Positions 27,621-34,971 of a DNA stretch of 53,744 bases are shown piece by piece. The notes below the pieces were generated by a model. The model was not told where the DNA came from, did not search any database, and worked only from the letters and a program-made list of their open reading frames with translations. Made by a program: the position numbers and the translations under genes. The number at the start of each line of letters is the position of its first letter. Position 1 is the stretch's first letter. This DNA is from Desulfovirgula thermocuniculi DSM 16036 (GTDB lineage: Bacteria; Bacillota; Desulfotomaculia; Desulfotomaculales; Desulfovirgulaceae). The stretch lies in the NCBI RefSeq assembly GCF_000429345.1, contig NZ_AUBR01000019.1, positions 1 through 53,744 on the forward strand. Reading direction: 5' to 3'.

Positions 27621-28385
27621 TTAGCCCTCGGGAACCCCTAGGGCGCAGGGGCCGGTGGCGCACTTCCCGCAGACGTCGCAGGTGCCCAGGTCGGCGTAAA
27701 AGGCGTCAACCTCCAGGAGGTGCCGGTAGCACTTCTGCTTGTCCAGCCCTTCCGCCGAGAGCGCGCCGGTGGGGCAAAGAGAAACGCAGGCGCCGCAGCG
27801 CCCTTCCCGCCGGTAGAGGCAGAACTCCCGCTCCGGCGGGTCCGTGGGGGATAGGTCCGCGCTCACCACCAGGCTGCCCAGGCGGCCCGCGCAGCCGGAG
27901 GGCGTGATGAGCATGTGGTGCAGGCCAAAGGTACCGAGGCCGCAGAGGTAGGCCACGTGCTTGTGGGACCAGAAAGAGCGCAGCGAAACGGGGTCGAAGT
28001 TGTGGGTGGGCTCCTGCCAGGCCGCCTCTATGCCCAGGGCGGCCAGCTCCCCGGCCAGGGCGCGGCAGGCGCGGGTGATCAGCTCGTTGGTTTCAATGTA
28101 CGCCTCCGCCCACAGGCGGCTCACGAAGGGGTCGCGCCGGTGCGCCTCGACCACTTCTGCCGCAAAGGGGAGGAAGAAGGCCACCACGCTGCGGGCGCCG
28201 GGCAAGAGGTCATGGGGCAAAAGGTGCTCCGGGCCCACCGCCCTTTTCAACTCCCCAAATCCCGGGTGGTTTGCAGGGGCGAAGCCCACCAGGGGCTCGC
28301 GGTATTTGGTCTTCCCGCGGTGCTTTTGCACTTCGCGTTTGACGACGTCAGCCACCAGATCCTTTAAATCCACGCTCACGCTCAT
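27621..28385 (-). CDS. QueG-like 4Fe-4S double-cluster protein
   Basis: 254 aa. The fold resembles epoxyqueuosine reductase-like Fe-S proteins: N-terminal GFAPANHPGFGELKR and LLPGARSVVAFFLPF, a middle AYLCGLGTFGLHHMLITPSGCAGRLGSLV block, then cysteine motifs CGACVSLCPTGAL and CDVCGKCATGPC for two clusters. True QueG has further C-terminal repeats and about 350 residues, so this shorter protein belongs to the broader family and its substrate is unknown. ATG at 28385, or a GTG at 28379 that suits GGAGG better. It is divergent from hcp and may share redox control with it. Confidence 0.82.
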   Translation of the reverse strand: MSVSVDLKDLVADVVKREVQKHRGKTKYREPLVGFAPANHPGFGELKRAVGPEHLLPHDLLPGARSVVAFFLPFAAEVVEAHRRDPFVSRLWAEAYIETNELITRACRALAGELAALGIEAAWQEPTHNFDPVSLRSFWSHKHVAYLCGLGTFGLHHMLITPSGCAGRLGSLVVSADLSPTDPPEREFCLYRREGRCGACVSLCPTGALSAEGLDKQKCYRHLLEVDAFYADLGTCDVCGKCATGPCALGVPEG

Positions 28386-28407
28386 AACCTCCAGGAAAAA
28401 TTTTGTA

Positions 28408-28445
28408 AAATTTTGCCCCTGCCGGGAAGGGCAGGGGCAAAATTT
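28408..28445. other. Long perfect stem-loop between divergent Fe-S gene and hcp
   Basis: A 16-bp perfect inverted repeat: AAATTTTGCCCCTGCC (28408-28423) and its complement at 28430-28445, loop GGGAAG. No converging genes need a terminator here, since both neighbours point away. It may be a large operator or a leader structure of the minus-strand gene. Confidence 0.55.
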
Positions 28446-28622
28446 GGTGAAAATTACTAATATTTACACGCACGCCTGCCGGGGCCACAGCCCCACCTGC
28501 CGCCGGGCCGGTGAGCAAGTTTTCCCCCTGCCTGTGAGCCAAATCACTGCCCCTGCCGCCAGCCCACCTTAAAATGAAAGCAACACGGCCAAAAAATTTT
28601 CTTTAAGGAGGCTGGTATAGCC

Positions 28623-29906
28623 ATGTTTTGTTACCAGTGCGAGCAAACAGCCGGCGGGACGGGCTGCACCAAAGTCGGGGTGTGCGGCAAAAACGAGGAC
28701 CTGGCCAGCCTGCAGGACACCCTCATCATCGGCTTAAAGGGCGTGGCCGCCTACGCCTACCATGCCCGCGAGCTGGGCTACCGCGACGAGCAGGTGGACG
28801 CCTTCATGAGTGAAGCCCTCTTTGCCACCCTGACCAACGTGGACTTTGACCTCAACCGCTTCATCGACCTGGTGCTCAGGTGCGGCGAGGCAAACTTGAG
28901 GGTCATGGAACTCCTGGACAAGGCCCACGTGGCGCGCTTCGGCTCTCCGGAGCCCACCCGCGTCTCCACCGGCACCAAGGCCGGCCCGGCTATCCTCGTA
29001 ACCGGTCACGACCTGCTGGACCTCTACGAGCTATTAAAGCAAACGGAGGGCACGGGCATCAACGTCTACACCCACGGTGAGATGCTCCCGGCCCACGCCT
29101 ACCCGGAGCTGAAGAAGTTCCCCCACCTGGCCGGCCATTACGGCAGCGCCTGGCAGAACCAGAAGACCGAGTTTGAGGAGTTCCCCGGGGCCATCCTGGG
29201 CACCACCAACTGCGTGCTCATCCCCAAGGAGTCCTACCGCGAGCGCATGTTCACCTGCGGCATTGCCGGGCTGCCCGGGGTGACGCACATCAAAGAACGG
29301 GACTTCACGCCAGTCATTGAAAAGGCCAGGCAGCTCCCGCCGCTGCCGGAAAAGGAGGGCGGCACGCTCCTCACCGGCTTCCACCACAATGCCGTCCTGG
29401 CCGTTGCCGACAAGATCATCGACCTGGTCAAGGCCGGCAAGATCCGCCACTTCTTCCTGGTAGGCGGCTGCGACGGGGTGAAGAAGGCCCGCAACTACTA
29501 CACCGAGTTCGTGCAAAAGGTGCCCGCGGACTGCGTGGTCCTCACCCTGGGCTGCGGCAAGTACAAGTTCAACTACCTGGACCTGGGCGAGATCGAGGGC
29601 ATCCCGCGCCTCATCGACATGGGGCAGTGCAACAACGCCTACTCGGCCATCCAGGTGGCCCTGGCCCTGGCCAAGGCCTTCAACTGCGGCGTGAACGACC
29701 TGCCGCTCTCCCTGGTGCTGTCCTGGTTCGAGCAAAAGGCCGTGGCCATCTTGCTCACCCTCCTGCACCTGGGCGTAAAGAACATCCGCATCGGCCCCAG
29801 CCTGCCGGCCTTCCTCACGCCCAACGTGCTAAAAGTGCTCCAGGAGAACTACAACATCAAGCCCATCACTACCCCGGACGAGGACCTCAAGGAGATCCTC
29901 GGCTAA
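28623..29906 (+). CDS. hcp: Hybrid cluster protein / hydroxylamine reductase, short class
   Basis: 427 aa, about 120 fewer than the classical Hcp (around 545). N-terminal cysteines at 3, 6, 15 and 21 (FCYQCEQTAGGTGC, VGVCG) bind the first cluster. The hybrid-cluster ligands are present: HGEMLPAHAYPELKK, GTTNCVLIP, TCGIAGLPG, VGGCDGVKKARNYYTEF, LGCGKYKFN and the SWFEQKAVAILLTLL block. The missing part is the helical stretch between the N-terminal motif and the core, as known for the compact class of archaea and thermophiles. It reduces hydroxylamine or NO and protects against nitrosative stress. AAGGAGG precedes the ATG. Confidence 0.95.
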   Translation: MFCYQCEQTAGGTGCTKVGVCGKNEDLASLQDTLIIGLKGVAAYAYHARELGYRDEQVDAFMSEALFATLTNVDFDLNRFIDLVLRCGEANLRVMELLDKAHVARFGSPEPTRVSTGTKAGPAILVTGHDLLDLYELLKQTEGTGINVYTHGEMLPAHAYPELKKFPHLAGHYGSAWQNQKTEFEEFPGAILGTTNCVLIPKESYRERMFTCGIAGLPGVTHIKERDFTPVIEKARQLPPLPEKEGGTLLTGFHHNAVLAVADKIIDLVKAGKIRHFFLVGGCDGVKKARNYYTEFVQKVPADCVVLTLGCGKYKFNYLDLGEIEGIPRLIDMGQCNNAYSAIQVALALAKAFNCGVNDLPLSLVLSWFEQKAVAILLTLLHLGVKNIRIGPSLPAFLTPNVLKVLQENYNIKPITTPDEDLKEILG

Positions 29907-29915
29907 CACCGGCAA

Positions 29916-29951
29916 GGCCCGCCGCTTTTGCGCGGCGGGCCCCTTTATTTT
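29916..29951 (+). terminator. hcp terminator
   Basis: GGCCCGCCGC (29916-29925) pairs with GCGGCGGGCC (29932-29941), followed by CCTTTATTTTA. It starts ten nt after the hcp stop codon. Confidence 0.8.
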
Positions 29952-29994
29952 ACCCTACCAAAATTGACTTAAATTTACCGGGGAGGCGAGCTTT

Positions 29995-30231
29995 ATGCCC
30001 GTTCAGGTCAACATTCATGAAGCCAAAACCCGCTTTTCCCAGCTGCTGGCGCGCGTTTTAAGCGGGGAGGAAGTTATCATTGCCAAGGCCGGCAAACCCG
30101 TAGCGCGGCTGGTTCCCTTTCAGCAGCCCCCTGCCCTGCGGCACCCCGGGAGCGCCAAGGGGAAGATAGTCATGGCTCCGGACTTTGAAGCACCCCTGCC
30201 GGAAACCATCCTGCAGGAGTTTGAGAGATGA
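29995..30231 (+). CDS. Phd/YefM-type antitoxin
   Basis: 78 aa. N-terminal MPVQVNIHEAKTRFSQLLARVLSGEEVIIAKAGKPVARLVP is the Phd/YefM DNA-binding fold; the C-terminus PETILQEFER is the expected toxin-binding tail. GGGGAGG upstream. Its stop overlaps the toxin start (ATGA), the usual antitoxin-first arrangement that couples synthesis. It should neutralise the PIN toxin and repress its own promoter. Confidence 0.9.
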   Translation: MPVQVNIHEAKTRFSQLLARVLSGEEVIIAKAGKPVARLVPFQQPPALRHPGSAKGKIVMAPDFEAPLPETILQEFER

Positions 30232-30614
30232 GGGCACTCTTAGACACGCACGTCTTTCTCTGGTGGATTACCGACGATCCCAGGCTTTCCCCAAGGGCGC
30301 GGGAGGCCATAGCCGATGCCGGCAATCAAATTTTCTTAAGTGCTGCCAGCGGTTGGGAAATAGCCATTAAGGCGCGGCTGGGCAAGATTCAGTTGCCCGC
30401 CCACCCCGGTCACTTTATTGCCGAACAGCTGGTCTTAAACGCCATAGAGTGCTTGCCCTTGCGCATGGAACATGCCTTGCACGTATACACTTTGCCAGAT
30501 TACCACCGTGATCCCTTTGACCGCCTGCTGGTCGCCCAGAGCCAGCTGGAAAACATGCCTATAATCACCTCGGATCCCTTTATAGCCCGCTACGCGGTGG
30601 AGGTTATCTGGTGA
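30228..30614 (+). CDS. vapC: PIN-domain toxin (VapC family)
   Basis: 128 aa, PIN ribonuclease. First acidic residue in MRALLDTHVFLWW (Asp6), second in SGWEIAIKARLGK (Glu), and the DPFDRLLVAQSQ block supplies the third and fourth; all are intact. The C-terminal PIITSDPFIARY is typical. It probably cleaves RNA, often tRNA or rRNA in this family. It overlaps its antitoxin by four nt and is convergent with the deacetylase-like gene 16 nt away. A tRNA target would be of interest given the odd tRNA 2.7 kb upstream, but nothing shows a link. Confidence 0.9.
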   Translation: MRALLDTHVFLWWITDDPRLSPRAREAIADAGNQIFLSAASGWEIAIKARLGKIQLPAHPGHFIAEQLVLNAIECLPLRMEHALHVYTLPDYHRDPFDRLLVAQSQLENMPIITSDPFIARYAVEVIW

Positions 30615-30630
30615 AGGTGCCGCCCCCGGG

Positions 30631-31485
30631 CTACTTTAAAAGCTCGGCGATGACCCGGGGAATGATGTAGGTGGCCAGGTCCGTGCGCGACCCGCCCCCC
30701 AGCACCACCGCCAGCCTGCCGCCGGCGTGTTCGTCTGCCGCCCGGCGCATGACTCCCGCCAGACGGGGGAAGAGGTCTGGGGTAAGGCCCAGGCTGCCGT
30801 AGTCGCCCTTACATGCGTCGTAGCCGAAGTACCAGATGAGTATTTGCGGCTTGAAATCCCGCACGCGCGGCAGGGCCTCCCTCTCCACCAGCGCCAGGTA
30901 GTGGTCGTCCCGGCTCACCCCCTTCGGCGGGCGCCGGGTGGCGTCCACATCCACCTTGGTACCGTCCGCCGAGACGTAGTCCCCGTCGCAAAAGCAGACG
31001 TGCAGGATGTCGGGATCGCCGGCGCAGAGCTCCCGCGTGCCGTCGCCGTGATGGGCGTCGGTGTCCACCACGGCAAAGCGCCTCACGCCGGTCCTCTGCC
31101 GGCAGTTGACCACCGCCAGCACCACGTCGTTAAAGCAGCAGTAGCCCCAGAAGTAGTCCTTCCCCGCGTGGTGCCCTCCCGCGCCGATAAAGGCAAATGC
31201 GCGCAGGATTTCCCCCCTGGCCACTTCCTCCACCGCCTGCACCACGCCCCCCGCTGAGTGCCAGGCCGTCGCGCAGTAGGGGTTCTGGCGCACGGCCCGC
31301 ACCAGCTCCGGCGTGTGCACCTGGAGCACGAGTTCCTCTTCAACCGGCGGGCACTCGTAAAAAACGACGTCCTCCCTGCCCAAAAAGGTTTCCAGCGCCG
31401 CCGGAAAGTCCGCCAGGCGCCTCCCCACCGTGAGGTAGCTGCGCCGGCTGAAGCTGGGGTGGTAAAAAAGGCCGACCTTTTTCAC
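30631..31485 (-). CDS. Histone-deacetylase-fold hydrolase
   Basis: About 284 aa from a GTG at 31485; upstream in-frame codons are unlike the family. HDAC/AcuC/polyamine-deacetylase superfamily: GAGGHHAGKDYFWGYCCFNDV (tandem His), VVDTDAHHGDGTRELC (zinc Asp/His), and the late GYDACKGDYGSLGLTPDLF (third zinc Asp). GGGSRTDLATYI near the end replaces the usual GGY substrate tyrosine segment, so the active site is modified. Substrate could be an acetylated polyamine, acetoin-related protein or other amide. It is divergent from the PfpI-like gene. Confidence 0.87.
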   Translation of the reverse strand: MKKVGLFYHPSFSRRSYLTVGRRLADFPAALETFLGREDVVFYECPPVEEELVLQVHTPELVRAVRQNPYCATAWHSAGGVVQAVEEVARGEILRAFAFIGAGGHHAGKDYFWGYCCFNDVVLAVVNCRQRTGVRRFAVVDTDAHHGDGTRELCAGDPDILHVCFCDGDYVSADGTKVDVDATRRPPKGVSRDDHYLALVEREALPRVRDFKPQILIWYFGYDACKGDYGSLGLTPDLFPRLAGVMRRAADEHAGGRLAVVLGGGSRTDLATYIIPRVIAELLK

Positions 31486-31588
31486 CGCTCCCTCACCGCC
31501 CCGCAGCAAATTTTTATCCCCGGCCCTTGCCTTTAAACGGCGCCGTGCGGTATATTCTTGGTGAAAAATGCCAGAGGAGGGGAGTCCG

Positions 31589-32104
31589 TTGTCCAAAGGC
31601 AAGGTGGCCATTTTTGTGGAGGAGCTCTACAACGAGCACGAGTTCTGGTACCCGTACTACCGTATGCAGGAGGCAGGCTATGAGGTGGTGGTCGTGGGCA
31701 CGGGCAGGCAGGAAGTTTTCCACAGCAAGCTGGGCATGCCCGTAAAGCCCGACGTCACCGCCGACCAGGTGAAAACTGCCGAGCTGGCGGCGGTGATCAT
31801 CCCCGGCGGCTTTGCGCCCGATAAGATGCGCATTAACCAGGACATGCTGCGCATCGTGCGCGAGGCGCTGGCCGCCGGCAAGGTGGTGGCCGCCATCTGC
31901 CACGCCGGGTGGGTGCTGGTTTCCGCCGGCGTGCTTAAAGGGCGCAAGGCCACCGCATGCCCGATGATCAAGGACGACCTCCTCAACGCCGGCGCCGCAT
32001 ACCTGGACCAGGAAGTGGTGGTGGACGACAACCTGATCACCTCCCGCCTACCCGCCGACCTGCCCGCCTTCTGCCGGGAAATTTTAAAGAAGCTGGAGGG
32101 CTAA
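31589..32104 (+). CDS. DJ-1/PfpI-family protein
   Basis: About 171 aa from the TTG at 31589, which has GAGGAGGGG upstream; an in-frame ATG at 31568 would place that site inside the gene. Class I glutamine amidotransferase-like fold: GKVAIFVEELYNEHEFWYP, PGGFAPDKMR, and the nucleophile elbow AAICHAGWVLVSAGVLKGR with Cys and following His. Members act as deglycases, chaperones or proteases; which applies here is open. Single gene, convergent with padR. Confidence 0.9.
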   Translation: MSKGKVAIFVEELYNEHEFWYPYYRMQEAGYEVVVVGTGRQEVFHSKLGMPVKPDVTADQVKTAELAAVIIPGGFAPDKMRINQDMLRIVREALAAGKVVAAICHAGWVLVSAGVLKGRKATACPMIKDDLLNAGAAYLDQEVVVDDNLITSRLPADLPAFCREILKKLEG

Positions 32105-32251
32105 GTCCGGGGCACCGGCGGCTTACTCCTCATCCGACCCGGGCCGGGCAAGGGCAACACGCCCAACCGGCCCGGAGGCATTTCGGGGGCTGCGCCCGCG
32201 GTGGCCGCAAGGCGGTAGATTTTTCCTCTCCCGCCCCCCTTTGCCTCCTCT

Positions 32252-32659
32252 TTACTCCAATCTTCCTTCCCGGTACTTTTCCAGGAAAAGCTCCAGCCGG
32301 CTCTTCTGGTGCAAGATGACCTCCGCCCAGGCCGCCAGCATCTCCTCCCCCTCGGGAGTGAGGTGGTAGAGGCGCCGCGCCGGGCCCCCGCCGCTGGTGT
32401 CCCAGCGGGAGGAAACCAGGCCCTCTTCCTCCAGGCGGCGCAGGTTGCGGTAGACGGTGCCCGGGTCGAGGTCCTCGCCGCCAAAGCCGAACTCCTCCAG
32501 GGAGCGCATGAGCTCGTAGCCGTGGGCGGGCCGCCGGCGCAGGAGCAGCAGGAGGCACGGCTGCATGAAGCGCTCTATGGACGTGGCGGCGCACCGGCAG
32601 CTCCCGTGGCGGTGGCCGTGACCGTGGCTCTGGCACACAGCAGCATCACCCTTCCCCAT
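32252..32659 (-). CDS. PadR-family regulator with His/Cys-rich N-terminus
   Basis: About 135 aa. The ATG at 32659 overlaps the preceding stop (TAATG), which fixes the start and couples it to the permease. Residues 9-26 (CQSHGHGHRHGSCRCAAT) are rich in His and Cys, unusual for PadR. The winged helix follows: CLLLLLRRRPAHGYELMRSLEEFG, DPGTVYRNLRRLEEEGLVSSRW, RRLYHLTPEGEEML. The tail ending SRLELFLEKYR is the dimerisation helix. A metal-sensing role is inferred from the N-terminus and the company of a His/Cys-rich peptide and permeases. Confidence 0.85.
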   Translation of the reverse strand: MGKGDAAVCQSHGHGHRHGSCRCAATSIERFMQPCLLLLLRRRPAHGYELMRSLEEFGFGGEDLDPGTVYRNLRRLEEEGLVSSRWDTSGGGPARRLYHLTPEGEEMLAAWAEVILHQKSRLELFLEKYREGRLE

Positions 32660-33198
32660 TATTCTCTGCGGCAAAAGCAAATCCCTTCCCAGCTGCCCGC
32701 TTGCAAGATCCTTTCCACTAGGTAGCCGGTAATGATGATGGCTGGCAGGGTCAGCGCCAGGCGCCAGAGGGCAAAGGCCCACCCCACGAATTTCACTTCC
32801 ATCAGCAGCATGGGAATTTTAATTGTCGCCCAGGCTCCCAGGAAGATCACCGCGTTGGCCAGGCGGCAGCCTTTCTTTAAGAGGGCGTCGGCCACCGGAA
32901 AGCCGGCGTAAAGGGGGCCGGCAGCCGCCGTAGCCGCCAGGATGGAGATGGCCACGCCGCGCGCCCCGGAGCGCGGCCCCACGTTTTTCTCCACCACCTC
33001 CCGGGGCACCCATGCGTCCAGCAGGCCCACCAGCACCATAATGGGCGGCAAAAACAAGAGCATCTCCGCCAGGTAAGAGAGGGAGTTCTTTACGGCCAGC
33101 GCGCTTACCTGCGGACTGTGCCGGCGTAAGAGGAGGTCCGCCGCTACCACCACCCCAAAGAGGGCGTACTTTTTTAGGAGGGCCCGGTACGCCCTCAC
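32659..33198 (-). CDS. Half-size permease (UPF0718/DUF318 type), second subunit
   Basis: 179 aa, about five membrane segments. VEKNVGPRSGARGVAISILAATAAAGPLYAGFPVADALLKKG resembles one half of the ArsP-like UPF0718 permeases, which are usually about 350 aa; the CSC cysteine motif of ArsP is absent. It overlaps the first half by four nt (33195-33198) and padR by one. The two half-proteins probably form one transporter. Its substrate is unknown, perhaps a metal or metalloid. Confidence 0.8.
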   Translation of the reverse strand: MRAYRALLKKYALFGVVVAADLLLRRHSPQVSALAVKNSLSYLAEMLLFLPPIMVLVGLLDAWVPREVVEKNVGPRSGARGVAISILAATAAAGPLYAGFPVADALLKKGCRLANAVIFLGAWATIKIPMLLMEVKFVGWAFALWRLALTLPAIIITGYLVERILQAGSWEGICFCRRE

Positions 33199-33674
33199 GG
33201 CAGGATCACCCCCATGAGGTAGCCGATGGCCAGGGCAAAGGCAAAGCCCAGGGCGTTGCGCCAGAAGGTAAACCGGCGACCAAAATAAGCGGCCTCTGCG
33301 GGGGCCGTAAGGACCCCCACCATTAAAAGGGTGGTCATAAAGCAGGCCACCGCCGTCACCCCGGCGCCGGCTGCCAGGAGCGAGCCGGCCAGGGGGAAGG
33401 CAATAAAGGCGGGCATGAGGGTCACCGCCCCCACCAGGGAGATGAGGAAAATGCCTCCAGGGTTGTCGCGGCCGAAAAGGCCGCTAATAGCTTCCCGCGG
33501 CACCGCCGCCAGCATAAGGCCGAGGAGGCCGATGATCCCCAGCATGGTAGGGAGGAGGTTGCTGAAGGACTTCCAGGCCACGGTGAGAGCCTTTTTCGTT
33601 TTCCTCTTATCTTTCAGGTACGAGAATACAAGTAGGGCTAAAGCCAGGGCATAAAGAACAGCGTTAAATACCAT
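33195..33674 (-). CDS. Half-size permease (UPF0718/DUF318 type), first subunit
   Basis: 159 aa, about four membrane segments. FSNLLPTMLGIIGLLGLMLAAVPREAISGLFG and LVGAVTLMPAFIAFPLAGSLLAAGAGVTAVACFMTTLLMVGVLTAPAEA fit the other half of a UPF0718-type permease. Single Cys in the VACFMTT helix. It is the second gene of the cassette after the His/Cys-rich peptide and is coupled to the next half. Splitting of the family into two proteins is seen in other anaerobes, as far as I know, always as an adjacent pair. Confidence 0.8.
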   Translation of the reverse strand: MVFNAVLYALALALLVFSYLKDKRKTKKALTVAWKSFSNLLPTMLGIIGLLGLMLAAVPREAISGLFGRDNPGGIFLISLVGAVTLMPAFIAFPLAGSLLAAGAGVTAVACFMTTLLMVGVLTAPAEAAYFGRRFTFWRNALGFAFALAIGYLMGVILP

Positions 33675-33725
33675 CCTTAAAAACCTCCCTACTATGTAAA
33701 AAGCGGGGGAGCGAGTCCCCCTTTC

Positions 33726-33932
33726 TTACGCGCCCTGTCCATCCCGGTTTTTCAGCTCTTTTATTCTTTCCTCTACGGCCCTCATTTCCTCCTGCAGCTC
33801 CTTGAGGTAGCCCTCCAGGCGGGAAAGCTCTTCCTTGCGGGACGGCGCCCGTCGCATCCCGCCGCCGTGGCAGCAGCAGTGGCCGTAGCCGTGATGGTAG
33901 GCGTGGGCGTGCATCCAGGCGTACCTGCACAT
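33726..33932 (-). CDS. Small His/Cys-rich peptide with coiled-coil tail
   Basis: 68 aa from an ATG at 33932 with AAGGAGG eight nt upstream; a longer in-frame start would lie inside the promoter. Residues 1-25 (MCRYAWMHAHAYHHG then HCCCHGGG) contain six histidines and four cysteines, a likely metal-binding patch. The rest (SRLEGYLKELQEEMRAVEERIKELK) is a short coiled coil. First gene of the cassette with split permease and PadR. A metal-binding chaperone or storage role is inferred. Confidence 0.75.
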   Translation of the reverse strand: MCRYAWMHAHAYHHGYGHCCCHGGGMRRAPSRKEELSRLEGYLKELQEEMRAVEERIKELKNRDGQGA

Positions 33933-33954
33933 ATGGATTACCTCCTTATATGTG
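33928..33954 (-). promoter_or_regulatory. Dyad CACATAT/ATATGTG around the ribosome site of the His/Cys peptide
   Basis: CACATAT (33928-33934) and ATATGTG (33948-33954) flank the ribosome site AAGGAGG (33941-33947); the ATG start lies in one arm. It may be an RNA hairpin that hides the start, or a DNA operator. ATGT/ACAT arms are usual for PadR proteins, and this cassette encodes one. Confidence 0.5.
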
Positions 33955-33972
33955 TATAATGCACCTATAGAT

Positions 33973-34001
33973 ATTTTCTCCACTACGGGGCTTTTTGTCA
34001 A
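33973..34001 (-). promoter_or_regulatory. Possible promoter of the metal cassette
   Basis: Minus strand: -35 TTGACA (33996-34001), 17-nt spacer, -10 GAAAAT (33973-33978, four of six matches). The AT-rich TATAGGTGCATTATA just downstream is an inverted TATA pair that could be part of the operator. Confidence 0.45.
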
Positions 34002-34052
34002 TACTCTTGCCATTACCCACGCAGCCGCAAACTGCGGCCCTTAAAAGAGCCT

Positions 34053-34262
34053 TCACTTTTTCCGCCAGAGCTCGTCCTCTTTTAGCAAGAGGTGCTCTTC
34101 CGGAGAAAGGGGCCTTCCGTCTTCCACCACCGGCGGCATGAAGTAAAAGCACTCCCTCGCTTCCGTTTCCTTGCTCAGCAACCTTTTCCTGGCCGCACAA
34201 TAAATCCCCTCCGCCCTCCTACCGGCCAGGCCGCAAGAACCACAGAGGCGCAGCGGAAGCAT
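34053..34262 (-). CDS. Small hypothetical protein with four cysteines
   Basis: 69 aa, ATG at 34262 with GGGAGG six nt upstream. CGSCGLAGRR at residues 7-16, a Cys in GIYCAARKR and another in ARECFYFMPP suggest a zinc-ribbon-like or Fe-S site. The C-terminal half (LSPEEHLLLKEDELWRKK) is charged and helical. I recognise no named family. It stands between the metal cassette and the divergent metalloid operon. The strong ribosome site and patterned cysteines argue that it is real. Confidence 0.6.
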   Translation of the reverse strand: MLPLRLCGSCGLAGRRAEGIYCAARKRLLSKETEARECFYFMPPVVEDGRPLSPEEHLLLKEDELWRKK

Positions 34263-34316
34263 CAAAATCCTCCCTTGTTTGTACGGGAATGAGCCAAATT
34301 ATTTTTTCGCCGGGTA

Positions 34317-34345
34317 TGGACACAACCTCAATACTATATTAGAAT
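34317..34345 (+). promoter_or_regulatory. Promoter of the metalloid operon
   Basis: -35 TGGACA (34317-34322), 17-nt spacer, -10 TAGAAT (34340-34345). The next gene starts at about 34399. It lies in the divergent region after the small Cys protein. Confidence 0.6.
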
Positions 34346-34398
34346 ATTATTAACTAGTGATACAGGCCTTTCAGCCGGCAGGGAAAAAATGAAGGGGG

Positions 34399-34939
34399 GT
34401 GAAGGTGTTGTTCGAAAGTTACACCCTCAAGCTCGTGCGGCCCCAGTGCCACACCCGTTCAACGGTCAACGCCATCGTGGAAGTGGACCGTAGATCTTGG
34501 CGAGGTGATGTCCTACTTAAACGCCGAGCTGGGAAGCTGCTTTTTCCACCCCGAGGGACCCTTCCTCAGATTCACGCAGGGCGGCAAAACGTTCACCCTT
34601 CACCCGCGCCACTTCACCATCGGCGGCCTGGCGGACGAAGAGGAGGCCCGCAAAATGGTGGAGTTCGTGCAAAAGCTGCTGGCGGAAACCTGGACCAGGC
34701 GGCAGGAAATTACGCCCAGCTACCGCCGCGGAAGGGAACTCAAGGTGCTGGAGGTCTACAAGCTCCTGCCCCGCACCAACTGCGGCACCTGCGGGGTAAA
34801 GAGTTGCATGGCCTTTGCCACGGGGCTTTTGCAGCAGGAGTTCCTCCTCGAGGACTGCGCGCCGCTTGGCGAACCCGAACGCGCCCCAAACAGGGAGGAG
34901 CTTGCCCGCCTCCTCAAAGAGGCGGGCCTGCTGTCATGA
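34399..34939 (+). pseudogene. Fe-S protein (CdhD-type NCGTCG motif) broken by a +1 frameshift
   Basis: From GTG 34399 one frame reads MKVLFESYTLKLVRPQC and continues to IVEVDRRSW; the other frame resumes near 34495 with DLGEVMSYLNAELG and ends with LLPRTNCGTCGVKSCMAFATG, the 4Fe-4S motif found in CO dehydrogenase/acetyl-CoA synthase gamma-like proteins. Dropping one base (the A at about 34492) joins them into a single protein of about 180 aa of normal family shape. The 144-aa frame from 34505 is thus only the C-terminal part. The lesion may be a true frameshift or a sequencing error. It is the first gene of the metalloid operon, followed by the DGC gene. Confidence 0.7.
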
Positions 34940-34971
34940 AAAACTTTTCTCCAGGGAGGTAGGATATTGCT

